A DNA stretch of 64,000 bases, taken from Bacteroidales bacterium. Its GTDB lineage: Bacteria > Bacteroidota > Bacteroidia > Bacteroidales > Muribaculaceae. The notes under the pieces were generated by a model that searched no databases, was not told the origin of the DNA, and saw nothing but the letters and a program-made list of their open reading frames with translations. A program made the position numbers and the translations under genes. The stretch lies in NCBI GenBank assembly GCA_014800245.1, contig JAAVGM010000019.1:74424-138423 (forward strand). The letters are read 5' to 3'. Position 1 is the stretch's first letter. Each line of letters starts with the position of its first letter. This document shows positions 52,454 through 61,072 of this stretch, piece after piece.

Positions 52454-53344
52454 ATGGCAAGATATATGAACCTCCTAACCGATTACGCATTCAAATTCGT
52501 TTTCGGTTCGGAGAAACACAAGAAAGTCACCATCAAATTCCTCAACACCATTCTTGAAGGGAAAGAGAGAATTGTGGATATTGACTTCCGCGATAAAGAA
52601 CAACTTCCAATAAAGGAAGACGGCAAAAGGATGGTGTTCGATATTTATTGCACAACTGACACAGACTCGCATATCATCGTAGAAATGCAGGTTCGTGTAC
52701 CCCCTACTTTTACTGACAGAGCAATAGCATATTGTTCACATGCTGTTCTCAATCAGATTAGTAAAGGAGACAGATATAAATATGAAAAGGTGTATGGGAT
52801 TTACATAATGGGATCACATCTTGCATACCATAAGCCTCGTTTAGCACGTAAAATCTCCTTTATGGATGAGGAAACAAAAGAAATATTCTCTGACAAAATA
52901 CACATGGTGTTCCTTGATCTTAAGTGTATGCAGAGGAAGAATTTCCATGAGTGTAGGAATAATGTTGAAAGGTATTTATTTTTAGTTAAAAACATGGAGA
53001 AAATGGAAGGGAAAGAGAAGGATTATCCAATGTTCGATGATTTGTTTGATGCAGCCGATATCAGAGATTTAGCTGAAGACCAAGTCATAGCTTATAGCCA
53101 GTCACGCCTTAAGCTTGAAGATGATCGCGAAGCCTTGGAATATGAGGTGGCTCAGGAGAGATTAAAAGCTCTTTCTGAAGGACGCGCCGAGGGTATGAAA
53201 GAAGGGATTGAGAAAGGGATTGAGAAAGGGGAAAGGAATCTCCTTTCAGGGATAATATCACATCTAAAATCTCAAGGCTCATCTATAAGGCAAATTGCTG
53301 CCATTCTTGGTCGGTCTGAATCAGAAATCGCGTCTCTTTATTAA
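52454..53344 (+). CDS. Rpn family PD-(D/E)xK nuclease (full length)
   Basis: A 296-residue paralogue of the protein at 38972, about 90 percent alike by eye. Asp63 and Glu77-x-Gln79 of the nuclease core are intact. The repetitive linker is shorter (RAEGMKEGIEKGIEKGER), so length variation sits in this Glu/Lys/Gly repeat. The internal ATG at 52994 is codon 181, as in copy 2, again after an A-rich stretch. It begins after its own promoter and ends 14 bases before the next gene, which may be cotranscribed. Confidence 0.88.
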   Translation: MARYMNLLTDYAFKFVFGSEKHKKVTIKFLNTILEGKERIVDIDFRDKEQLPIKEDGKRMVFDIYCTTDTDSHIIVEMQVRVPPTFTDRAIAYCSHAVLNQISKGDRYKYEKVYGIYIMGSHLAYHKPRLARKISFMDEETKEIFSDKIHMVFLDLKCMQRKNFHECRNNVERYLFLVKNMEKMEGKEKDYPMFDDLFDAADIRDLAEDQVIAYSQSRLKLEDDREALEYEVAQERLKALSEGRAEGMKEGIEKGIEKGERNLLSGIISHLKSQGSSIRQIAAILGRSESEIASLY

Positions 53345-53358
53345 TCGAAAATAATAAG

Positions 53359-53943
53359 ATGGCAGATAATTATCTTGAAAAGAAAATGGAGGAGCTACGG
53401 AGAGGCTCTGATAAAACTTTCACTGGAAGGAAAGCCGTGCAAAGAAAAGGGTTCGTGCAATTCGCTTTCCCTCCCAAACGTGTTGTCATAGCCTCCGAAA
53501 TTGCATGCCGCAACTCCATAGCACGTGCATTTCTCAAAGCGGATTGTAAAGTAGCTATGATCCATTCCTGTCAAGAAGAAGGAGAACGGATGGCTCATGA
53601 TGAGGGGGTGAGATATTATCCTTTTGCTATCCATGAATCATTCGAAAACCTTCTATCCGCATGGAGAGACGTGGATATTATCGTTGCAGACCCCGCAGAA
53701 GCAATGACTCTCCTTCCGATTTGGAAAAAACATCGCGAACGTTTCCCATATGTATCCTCCTACATATGCCGCGTGATAGTTATAGGCGATGCCGACGTAA
53801 AAGAACTCCAAGAATTAGCAAAAGGGATAAAGACCACTGTAAATATCATTGCCTCTCATAGCTCCCATACAGATATCAGCGAATTAATCCTCGCCCTTTC
53901 TCTTCCAGCCACTTCCGATATTGACGGATTAAAACTTCCATAA
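53359..53943 (+). CDS. Rossmann-like protein of the SDR-like Bacteroidota type, unknown role
   Basis: A 194-residue protein beginning MADNYLEKKMEELRRG, as in a group of Bacteroidota proteins sometimes labelled SDR-like. The body is a Rossmann-style alternation of strands and helices (RVVIASEI, CKVAMIHSC, VDIIVADP, VIVIGDADV). I see neither a classical dinucleotide-binding GxGxxG nor a catalytic YxxxK, so enzymatic activity is doubtful. It follows the Rpn gene closely. Confidence 0.7.
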   Translation: MADNYLEKKMEELRRGSDKTFTGRKAVQRKGFVQFAFPPKRVVIASEIACRNSIARAFLKADCKVAMIHSCQEEGERMAHDEGVRYYPFAIHESFENLLSAWRDVDIIVADPAEAMTLLPIWKKHRERFPYVSSYICRVIVIGDADVKELQELAKGIKTTVNIIASHSSHTDISELILALSLPATSDIDGLKLP

Positions 53944-53965
53944 AATAATTTTTTATCAACTACTC

Positions 53966-53997
53966 TTTTGAATTTTAAGACTTTCATATTAACTTTG
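53966..53997 (+). promoter_or_regulatory. Promoter of the ROK-CutC fusion gene
   Basis: TTTTG (53966-53970), 19 bases and TAACTTTG (53990-53997), then 23 bases to the ATG. Confidence 0.85.
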
Positions 53998-54020
53998 TAA
54001 AACACGAACGTATTTTACAA

Positions 54021-55727
54021 ATGAATAATATATCTAAGTCTTCTCTAACCCTCGGAATCGATATCGGAGGCACCAACACTCTCTTTGGAGCTGTAGATGC
54101 ATCAGGAAATATTATTGTCAGAGGCGAAATACCCACCACAGGCTATCCCTCTTTTCATGATTTTATTCTCTCTCTTCATAGCGCAGTCGCTTCTGCAATG
54201 GAAAAAGCTGCTGTCCCCTATTCAGCCCTTGGGGCTATCGGCGTCGGTGCCCCTTGCATAAGTCCGGAAACCGGTGTGATTGAGGGAGCCGTGAATCTTC
54301 CTTGGCCCTCCCCTCTCCCTTTGACCGACGAACTTCAACGCATATTCCATCTTCCCGCCGCAGGCGAGAATGATGCCAATGTGGCTGCCTTGGGGGAGAA
54401 ATATTATGGAATAGCGAAGAATCTCTCCAATTTTATAATGCTTACCTTAGGCACAGGTGTGGGATCGGCAATCATATGCGACGGCCACCTGCTTCACGGA
54501 AAGAAAGGCTTTGCCGGAGAGTTAGGTCATACGCATATCCGGCGCGGAAAAGAGGCACGCCCCTGCAACTGCGGTCAGAAAGGATGTCTGGATGCCTACG
54601 TCTCTGCCCGCGGGCTTGTCACCACGGCGCTTGATCTCATCTCTAATTCCGATCTCCCCTCCTCTCTCCGCGATATCCCCGAATTCGACGCAAAAACCAT
54701 CGGAGTGGCAGCTGCAAATGGCGATCCGCTCGCATTGGAAGCTGTAAAGACTACAGGAAGACTGTTGGGAGAAGCGTGTGCCGACTTTGCAGCATATTCC
54801 TCTCCTGAGGCTTTTATATTCTTTGGAGGAGTGGCTAATTCATTCCCTCTTTTCAAGGACGCAATGATCACAGAATTCAACAAAAACTGCCTTTCTATAT
54901 TCAAAAACAAGATTCAATTCCTACATTCCACTCTCCATGAATCGGATGCCGCACTGCTGGGCACAGCCGCTGTAGGAAGGTCTATCCTTAATAAGCCGGC
55001 GCCAACCAAGCTTGAGATCTGCACCGGCGATCCGGAAGGGGTCTTGGCTGCAATCGAAGGGGGTGCCGACCGTGTGGAACTATGCTCCGGACTCGCGGAA
55101 GGGGGTCTCACCCCGTCGGCCGCTATGATCCGCTTTTCTTCAAAAAGAATCCCTACCAATGTCCTTATCCGTCCTCGTGCCGGCGATTTCATCTATTCGG
55201 AGGAGGAATTGAATGTGATGGAGGGCGATATCCGAATGGCAGTCGATTCAGGCGCAGCCGGAATAGTGGTTGGAGCCCTCACCCCGGATGGGAATGTAGA
55301 TATGGATGCTTGCCGCCGTTTAATCAAGAATACCTCATCGCTCGATAATACTTTTCATCGCGCGTTCGATATGACATCTGACCCATTTCGCGCACTTGAG
55401 GATATAATCTCTTTAGGTTTCAAGAGAATACTGACATCCGGCCAAGCTGCCTCAGCTTTAGAGGGGGCGCAGCTGATAGCCGAGCTAAAGAAAAGAGCAG
55501 CCGGAAGAATAATCATAATGGCCGGTGCCGGTGTGACGCCGGACAATGCTGCAGAGTTACTCTCAGCTTCGAATACAGATGAAATACATACCTCGGCCAG
55601 ATCTCGCATACATTCATCTTCATCGCCTGCCGGATCCGCCACTATGGGGAGCGCCGATGCAGCCGATGGAAGCCGGATGGGCACAGACCCTCGCATAGTG
55701 GCACAAATCAAGGATCTAATAAAATAA
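54021..55727 (+). CDS. ROK-family sugar kinase fused to CutC domain
   Basis: Residues 1-325 are a complete ROK protein. They show the phosphate motif LGIDIGGTNTLFGAV, the metal and substrate segment ENDANVAALGEKYYG, ELGHTH, and the zinc motif CNCGQKGCLDAY (Asp where Glu is usual). These kinases phosphorylate glucose, N-acetylglucosamine or related sugars. From about residue 330 a CutC domain begins, with LEICTGDPEGVLAAIEGGAD, VLIRPRAGDF, TFHRAFDMTSDP and RILTSGQ, a TIM-barrel family tied to copper homeostasis by genetics only. The frame runs through without a stop. The transglutaminase-like gene follows 17 bases later. Confidence 0.88.
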   Translation: MNNISKSSLTLGIDIGGTNTLFGAVDASGNIIVRGEIPTTGYPSFHDFILSLHSAVASAMEKAAVPYSALGAIGVGAPCISPETGVIEGAVNLPWPSPLPLTDELQRIFHLPAAGENDANVAALGEKYYGIAKNLSNFIMLTLGTGVGSAIICDGHLLHGKKGFAGELGHTHIRRGKEARPCNCGQKGCLDAYVSARGLVTTALDLISNSDLPSSLRDIPEFDAKTIGVAAANGDPLALEAVKTTGRLLGEACADFAAYSSPEAFIFFGGVANSFPLFKDAMITEFNKNCLSIFKNKIQFLHSTLHESDAALLGTAAVGRSILNKPAPTKLEICTGDPEGVLAAIEGGADRVELCSGLAEGGLTPSAAMIRFSSKRIPTNVLIRPRAGDFIYSEEELNVMEGDIRMAVDSGAAGIVVGALTPDGNVDMDACRRLIKNTSSLDNTFHRAFDMTSDPFRALEDIISLGFKRILTSGQAASALEGAQLIAELKKRAAGRIIIMAGAGVTPDNAAELLSASNTDEIHTSARSRIHSSSSPAGSATMGSADAADGSRMGTDPRIVAQIKDLIK

Positions 55728-55744
55728 ACCCTCTAATCTTCACC

Positions 55745-58396
55745 ATGAAATCTCAAATTAAATATTCTTTTCTCGGATTGTCGCTATCGTCGGCCATGAT
55801 CCTTTCCGCCGGTAATATCCTTACCCCTCAAGCCAACGAGGATTATCTAAAACGCCTTGAGGCTCAGCCGGAAATCGCTGAATCTTTAGCTATGCCCAAG
55901 AATCTGTCTCCCGATGAGACGGAGGCTCTGAAATTTCTTTACGCCTATCTCCCCACTCCCGACATTCTGGACTATGATCCGGAGTTTTATCTCGAAAATA
56001 TCCGTTTATCTTTAAAAGCTACAAAGGAGATGCCTTGGGGGAACATCGTGCCTGATCGGGAATGGCGCCATTTCGTGCTCCCGGTCAGAGTGAATAATGA
56101 AAATCTCGACCATTCGCGCAAAGTATTTTACGACGAACTGAAAGAAAGGGTAAAGGGTCTTTCCATGCTTGATGCAATTCTGGAGGTGAACCATTGGTGT
56201 CATGAAAAAGTAAGCTATCAGCCTTCAGATCCCCGGACCTCCTCGCCTCTTGCTACAGTAGCCAACGCTTTAGGGCGTTGCGGTGAGGAATCCACATTCA
56301 CTGTGGCTGCTCTTAGAAGCATCGGAATCCCTGCCCGTCAGGTCTATACCCCTCGATGGGCTCACACCGACGACAATCATGCATGGGTCGAAGCCTGGGC
56401 CGATGGCAAATGGTATTTCCTCGGAGCATGCGAACCCGAACCTGTGGCAAACCTTGCATGGTTTAATGCCCCCGCTTCGAGAGGGATGCTGATGAATACT
56501 AATGTTCCGGGACGTTATGACGGTCCGGAGGAGGTGATCTCTTCAAATCCAATCACCACAGTGATTAATGTTACCGAGAATTATGCTCCTGTTTGTAATT
56601 CCGGTGTTTATGTCACTAATCTTCATGGCGAACCCGTAAAGGATGCTTCCGTTAGATTCTCATTATATAATTATGCAGAGTTTTACCCCTTAGCGGAGAA
56701 AAAAACCGATTCCAATGGGTTCGCTCAATTCACATCCGGCAAAGGGGATATGATTGTATGGGCATCCGACGGCACGAATTATAACCTTTCCAAACTTTCT
56801 GCAGGCGATACAATACGCCTCGCGCTTGATAAGGATAAGGATTTTGCAGGCTCATTCGATTTTGATCTCACCCCTCCTCAGCAGAGAGTGAATCTTCCCT
56901 ATGTGAGCGAAGAAGCCCGTCTGCAAAATGAACGTCGCAAGGCCTGCGAAGATAGCATACGCTTAGCATATGTCGGAACTTTTCTTTCTTATAAGCAAGC
57001 TTCTGGAATCTCTTCTGAATTGGGTTTAGATTCGGTTGCCTCAGATCTTCTTGTCAAGTCGAGAGGGAATCATCGTGTGATTGAAACCTTCCTTCGCGAC
57101 ACGCCTGCTCAGATGCGCGCCAAAGCCGTGATGCTATTGGGGGCTATGGCAGAGAAAGACCTTCATGACATCACTCCGGATGTTCTTTCCGATCATCTTT
57201 ATTCCTCCATGGGGGATGAAGAATCCCCTCTCTTTGCAGATTATATTCTCAATCCACGCATTGAGCGAGAGATGCTTCACCCTTACAAAGCTTACATTCA
57301 GAAAGCTCTCACTCTTGAACAGGCTGAAAGCTATATGGCCTCTCCCCGCAATCTGGAAAAGGATCTGATGAAGGGATTGACTATCGACAGCATATTCAAT
57401 CCGGGGCATTTGCGCCAATCTCCCGTGGCAACCATTAGCAACCGAACCACCGATCCTTTAGGGCGTTCGATAGCTTTTGTGGCCATATGCCGCAGTCTTG
57501 GAATCCCGGCGCGCATAGATCCTGTGAGCCATGCCACACAGTTTGCCGACAGCGCATATAAATGGCATGATGTGAATTTTGGTTCTATCTCCGTCGCTGA
57601 AAATGAAACTGATTCCAAAAGTATATTGCAGATTGTGGCGGATTCTGATAATTCCGGTCGCCAACCGAAGTATTATTCCCATTTCACTATCTCGCGCATA
57701 GTGGATGGCAAACCCGAACTGCAGGAGTTTGACGATTTTGAGAGTGTGGAGGAGATTAACAATCGTCGCCACCCTCTCTCTCAGGGCGAGTATTTTATGG
57801 TGAGCGGTCAACGGCTTGCAGATGGATCTGTGCTGACACATTCGGAAATCTTCAAGACTTCCGAAGGAGCTTCCACAGCGCCGAAATTGATTGTCCGTCA
57901 GGATTCCACTGCGTTGCAGGTGATAGGGAATCTTGATGCCGAGCTTCTTTATACTCCCGTTTCTTTCATCCCCACAGGATATGAGAAAGATTCTCCGCGT
58001 TCTATCCTGTCATCCACCGGACGCGGCTACTATGTGCTTGGATATATCCTCCCTGGGCACGAACCAAGTTCGCATTCTCTCAACGACATAGCGGCCTCCT
58101 CAAAAGAATTTCAGGATATAAACAACAAAATATTGATTCTTTTCCCCGATGAGGATTCGCTCGTCCGTTTCCGTCTGTCCGACTATGGGGAATTGCCTTC
58201 CAATGTAATCTTCGGATTAGATAATGGAAGCATAAAAGAGGGATTGGAAACCGGATTGGAAATCGGGACAATCGCCACTTCCGACCTCCCCTATTTCGTA
58301 GTGGCCGACACCTTCAACCGAATAGTCTTCTCCCGCAGCGGCTATTCCATAAATCTCGGCGATAAATTAGCCCGAATCCTGAAATCGCTGGAATAG
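55745..58396 (+). CDS. Exported transglutaminase-like protein
   Basis: An 883-residue protein with a signal peptide (about 1-22) and a transglutaminase-like core at about residues 140-235. Cys179 sits in GRCGEESTF and His212 in DDNHAWVEAW. The usual third residue, an Asp after the W-x-x-x-D pattern, is not evident, as the sequence reads WYFLGACEPEP. A beta-sandwich-like region follows (about 275-360) and then a second long region with a weaker GRSIAFVAICRSLGIPARI copy near residue 570. Such Bacteroidota proteins may be peptidases or act on glycoproteins. The substrate is unknown. Same operon as the ROK-CutC gene. Confidence 0.85.
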   Translation: MKSQIKYSFLGLSLSSAMILSAGNILTPQANEDYLKRLEAQPEIAESLAMPKNLSPDETEALKFLYAYLPTPDILDYDPEFYLENIRLSLKATKEMPWGNIVPDREWRHFVLPVRVNNENLDHSRKVFYDELKERVKGLSMLDAILEVNHWCHEKVSYQPSDPRTSSPLATVANALGRCGEESTFTVAALRSIGIPARQVYTPRWAHTDDNHAWVEAWADGKWYFLGACEPEPVANLAWFNAPASRGMLMNTNVPGRYDGPEEVISSNPITTVINVTENYAPVCNSGVYVTNLHGEPVKDASVRFSLYNYAEFYPLAEKKTDSNGFAQFTSGKGDMIVWASDGTNYNLSKLSAGDTIRLALDKDKDFAGSFDFDLTPPQQRVNLPYVSEEARLQNERRKACEDSIRLAYVGTFLSYKQASGISSELGLDSVASDLLVKSRGNHRVIETFLRDTPAQMRAKAVMLLGAMAEKDLHDITPDVLSDHLYSSMGDEESPLFADYILNPRIEREMLHPYKAYIQKALTLEQAESYMASPRNLEKDLMKGLTIDSIFNPGHLRQSPVATISNRTTDPLGRSIAFVAICRSLGIPARIDPVSHATQFADSAYKWHDVNFGSISVAENETDSKSILQIVADSDNSGRQPKYYSHFTISRIVDGKPELQEFDDFESVEEINNRRHPLSQGEYFMVSGQRLADGSVLTHSEIFKTSEGASTAPKLIVRQDSTALQVIGNLDAELLYTPVSFIPTGYEKDSPRSILSSTGRGYYVLGYILPGHEPSSHSLNDIAASSKEFQDINNKILILFPDEDSLVRFRLSDYGELPSNVIFGLDNGSIKEGLETGLEIGTIATSDLPYFVVADTFNRIVFSRSGYSINLGDKLARILKSLE

Positions 58397-58418
58397 AAGG
58401 ATACTTGAATAAACCAAC

Positions 58419-58463
58419 AAAGAAAAGACAGCAAGGAGACCTATGCCCTGTTGTCTTTTCTTT
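58419..58463. terminator. Terminator after the transglutaminase-like gene
   Basis: AAAGAAAAGACAGCA (58419-58433) pairs with TGTTGTCTTTTCTTT (58449-58463) with one wobble. The T-rich arm and following TTTATTT serve the plus strand, and the A-rich arm would serve the converging minus-strand gene. Confidence 0.85.
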
Positions 58464-58492
58464 ATTTCAATACTTACCTATTTAATGCCAGC

Positions 58493-59347
58493 CTAAACAG
58501 CCGGAGCCTTTGGGAACGGAGCCATATACTTATCATGTCCAAAATGCCATCTGCCACACTGCTCGCATATATAGGGACTGACAGGTTTAGGGTCATCAGG
58601 AAAATTGGACATATAGTTTTCACATGCAGCCCAAGCCTCTTCATAACTGCCATAACTGCGCTTGGCCCTAAGTTTTCTGTAACCTTTGCCCGGAATGTGT
58701 GTCACTGTCCAATGCGTTCCAAAACTTCGTTTTCCATTATCATAATCAGTGAACGATGTGCTGTAAAGCGAAAATGAACTGACCCTTCTGACCTGCTGAC
58801 GGAATTTATTCCCATTCCCACTCTTTTTTCTTGTTTTATGTACCTCCTGGGCTGCCCTTTTCTCTACAATCCGTCTCACCAATTTCACATCGGCTTTCTT
58901 ATCAAACTCCATATCCATAAGATTAATATGCTTATTGCCGAGTTTGTGGAGTCGTTCTCTTCCTAATTTAGTGGTCAGATGACGATAACGCTCAGTCATT
59001 CCTATATCATCCTTCTCCTTCTTTATATATTTTGAAGCCTTATATTTAAGATCCAGCTCCGCCTTATCAAGCAATGTCTTAGTGATACGCACGATCTCTC
59101 CTCCTTCAGGATTTTTAGCCACCAAAAGATCTCTTAGAGTCATAGAAAGATTCCTTACATCCTTCCTCACACCCTTAACTCTGATCACACCGTGAAGGCT
59201 CGTAGATAATCTTGCAAGTTGCAAAGAATTTACACTTGATATTGCCGACATATTCTCCAAAAATGATTTCAATGTCACCGACAAATTTTTTAATTTCTCA
59301 GCCGCCTCTCTATCGCAAGGCAGATAAATAGATTTAACTTTACACAT
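58493..59347 (-). CDS. Unknown protein with C-terminal zinc-finger-like end
   Basis: A 284-residue basic protein that I do not recognise. Residues 1-180 look helical and charged. The C-terminal 90 residues contain aromatic-rich strands (FGTHWTVTHIPGKGYRKL), a short helix EEAWAACENYM and a CEQCGRWHFGH motif that could hold a zinc ion. I start it at the ATG at 59347, because the promoter box TATTTTTG (59384-59377) puts the transcription start after the GTG of the longer frame. It is a single gene. A nucleic-acid-binding role is a guess from the basic charge. Confidence 0.7.
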   Translation of the reverse strand: MCKVKSIYLPCDREAAEKLKNLSVTLKSFLENMSAISSVNSLQLARLSTSLHGVIRVKGVRKDVRNLSMTLRDLLVAKNPEGGEIVRITKTLLDKAELDLKYKASKYIKKEKDDIGMTERYRHLTTKLGRERLHKLGNKHINLMDMEFDKKADVKLVRRIVEKRAAQEVHKTRKKSGNGNKFRQQVRRVSSFSLYSTSFTDYDNGKRSFGTHWTVTHIPGKGYRKLRAKRSYGSYEEAWAACENYMSNFPDDPKPVSPYICEQCGRWHFGHDKYMAPFPKAPAV

Positions 59348-59376
59348 AATACAATGATTTTTATAAATTTTCACTG

Positions 59377-59384
59377 CAAAAATA
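59377..59384 (-). promoter_or_regulatory. Promoter -7 element of the unknown gene
   Basis: TATTTTTG on the minus strand matches TAnnTTTG, 29 bases before the ATG at 59347. Confidence 0.6.
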
Positions 59385-59555
59385 ATATATAATTTTCCTA
59401 AAATAGATTAACTGTAATATTTCAATTAAAGCGTTTTCCCTCATTCTACTTTTTACTGAAATATTGCAAATATTTAATCCTCATAATTCCCAAAAATATA
59501 TTTTAATATAAGCTAGATGTGTTGTCATTGGTCAATCTTTCCGCGTTATTCTCCG

Positions 59556-59571
59556 GAAGCCTTTAGGCTTC
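59556..59571. repeat. Short palindrome
   Basis: GAAGCC and GGCTTC flank a 4-base loop. It stands beside the larger inverted repeat and looks like part of the same palindromic cluster. Confidence 0.6.
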
Positions 59572-59593
59572 AGAATCGGTATAAAGAAAAACT

Positions 59594-59755
59594 CCTTCCC
59601 CGTAAGTTCCTGCTCGTTTAAGCGCAGGCGACAGCCTTAAAGATCTTCGCTTGGATTTATTCATTTCCTTAACCCTGGGAAACTATAAATTCCAAGCGGA
59701 GACTTTTTTCAAGCCTCCGGCTTACGCTTGAACGAGCAGGAACGGACGGGGAAAG
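59594..59755. repeat. Imperfect inverted-repeat element with 65-70-bp arms
   Basis: The left arm (59594-59660) begins CCTTCCCCGTAAGTTCCTGC and the right arm (59685-59755), reversed, begins CTTTCCCCGTCCGTTCCTGC. Both continue with GCTCGTT-AAGCG and end in CGCTTGGA-TTTAT. The middle is about 25 bases. No open reading frame lies inside. The form is that of a small non-autonomous element or a REP-like palindrome. No target duplication is obvious to me. Confidence 0.8.
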
Positions 59756-59831
59756 ATAAATATGGGGCGGGAGTTTCCAACTTCCGCAAACGCGCAGCAT
59801 TTAATAATTCCTCCTGAATAAATCTGTCGAT

Positions 59832-59873
59832 GCAACCGCAACCCCGGTTGCGGAAACCGTGGTTGCGATTGCA
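59832..59873. repeat. Nested palindromes built from GCAACC/GGTTGC
   Basis: CCGCAACC (59836-59843) and GGTTGCGG (59846-59853) form a perfect 8-bp stem around CC. Further GCAACC and GGTTGC words flank it, allowing alternative pairings. There is no T-run, so it is not a normal terminator. Confidence 0.7.
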
Positions 59874-59970
59874 AATTATAAAACACTGAAAGGTAAGAAT
59901 AGGATAAATCCGGTGATTTCCCACGATTGGATACGAACGGGGTATCGCAACATATTTTATACTTATTCCG

Positions 59971-60001
59971 ATTGAAATCTCAAAATTTATTTTTAACTTT
60001 G
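59971..60001 (+). promoter_or_regulatory. Promoter of cassette B
   Basis: ATTG (59971-59974), 19 bases and TAACTTTG (59994-60001), about 34 bases before the first gene. Cassette B therefore has its own promoter. Confidence 0.75.
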
Positions 60002-60035
60002 TGTTTAATATCAACAAATTGTTATAAGCAAAGTC

Positions 60036-60260
60036 ATGGACAAGAAAGAGATATTTGACCGAATAGAATATGTAGTAGCTTGTGTTGGAGCTTTCGCACA
60101 GCGATTTAACCTCTCCAATATGCAGGCCTATGCCTATCTACGCCGTTTCACAGGTATAGATTTCCTTCTTGACTGCTATGCTGCCGAGCATACCCTATCC
60201 ATCGATGATGCTGTCTCAGATCTCCAAGTCATTTGCCAACGGGAAGGAGGTAGAATATGA
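60036..60260 (+). CDS. DUF3791-like small protein, first gene of cassette B
   Basis: A 74-residue helical protein with the DUF3791-like order: YVVACVGAFAQRFNLS, then YLRRFTGIDFLLDCYAAEHT and a closing helix. It is only distantly similar to the cassette A counterpart (LIDGYIIKCYNVLH there, IDFLLDCYAAEH here). Its stop overlaps the next start as ATGA (60257-60260). The possible role is the same: antitoxin or adaptor for the transferase-like enzyme. Confidence 0.78.
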   Translation: MDKKEIFDRIEYVVACVGAFAQRFNLSNMQAYAYLRRFTGIDFLLDCYAAEHTLSIDDAVSDLQVICQREGGRI

Positions 60261-60745
60261 TCCGGTTATATCACGGCTCAAACGTAGCTATTAAGGAGAT
60301 TGATCTTTCACGCAGTAAACGTGGCAAGGATTTCGGACAAGGCTTTTATCTTAATGCCAATCCCGACCAAGCTATGGAGATGGCAGCTCGAACAACTCGT
60401 TTTCTCAATGAGGGAACCCCAACGTTATCATGCTTTGAGTTTGATGAAGACGAGGCTATGGAGAACAAACTGAATATAAAGGTTTTTCATGAATACTCCG
60501 AGGAGTGGGCCGAATTCGTCGTGATGAATCGAAAAAACAACTCCGATGTTCCAGCTCATCCGTATGATATTGTTATAGGACCTATTGCCGATGATACGGT
60601 TGGAGTTCAGATTCGCCGTTTCATGATGGGCTATCTGTCGGCATCAGCATTGGTTGAAGAACTGAGATTTAAGGGCGACCATGCTGTCCAATACTTCTTT
60701 GGCACCCCAAAAGCCATTAACCTCTTAAAACGCATTGAATTATGA
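60257..60745 (+). CDS. DUF3990-like putative ADP-ribosyltransferase, cassette B
   Basis: A 162-residue protein. It opens with RLYHGSNV (His6), then GKDFGQGFYLNANPDQAMEM (Tyr31), an order like the H-Y positions of PARP-type ADP-ribosyltransferases. VQYFFGTPKAINLL near the end aligns with NQICITNQVLL of cassette A. These shared points, against otherwise diverged sequence, support a common enzyme fold. The substrate is unknown. It is coupled to both neighbours by ATGA overlaps. Confidence 0.78.
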   Translation: MIRLYHGSNVAIKEIDLSRSKRGKDFGQGFYLNANPDQAMEMAARTTRFLNEGTPTLSCFEFDEDEAMENKLNIKVFHEYSEEWAEFVVMNRKNNSDVPAHPYDIVIGPIADDTVGVQIRRFMMGYLSASALVEELRFKGDHAVQYFFGTPKAINLLKRIEL

Positions 60746-60963
60746 CACAAGACATACAATTTCAAATCGAATGCCTTGCTGCAGAACTCGCAGAAATGCT
60801 TATGGCAGAATATAGCTGGGACATACACCGTGCCCTTGACGAGCTTTATTCATCAACCACCTTCGCCAAGCTAAACGACCCCGAATGTGGCCTCTACTAT
60901 CAAGGCGCAGTCTATATCTTTCAGTTCCTTAAATCCGAAATCGAAACTGGAAAAGTCGCATAA
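60742..60963 (+). CDS. Small partner protein, third gene of cassette B
   Basis: A 73-residue acidic helical protein: helix with AAELAEMLMAEYSWDIHRAL, then SSTTFAKLNDPECGLYYQGA and a final helix. It matches the third gene of cassette A in pattern (SKTCRNFHD, TGMYLQG). I cannot name the family. Start overlaps the transferase stop as ATGA (60742-60745). Confidence 0.75.
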   Translation: MTQDIQFQIECLAAELAEMLMAEYSWDIHRALDELYSSTTFAKLNDPECGLYYQGAVYIFQFLKSEIETGKVA

Positions 60964-61072
60964 TACGCTTCCAATGGATATGGGTGGAAGCTCTCCACCA
61001 GATTCATACATCGCACCACTTTAGAATCAGACTTGAATAGATCAACTTAAATATTGCATTCTTCCAACCGAC

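Noticed and set aside
59709..60017. 102-codon minus-strand frame upstream of cassette B
   Set aside because: It runs through palindromic repeats and the cassette promoter and has no family features.
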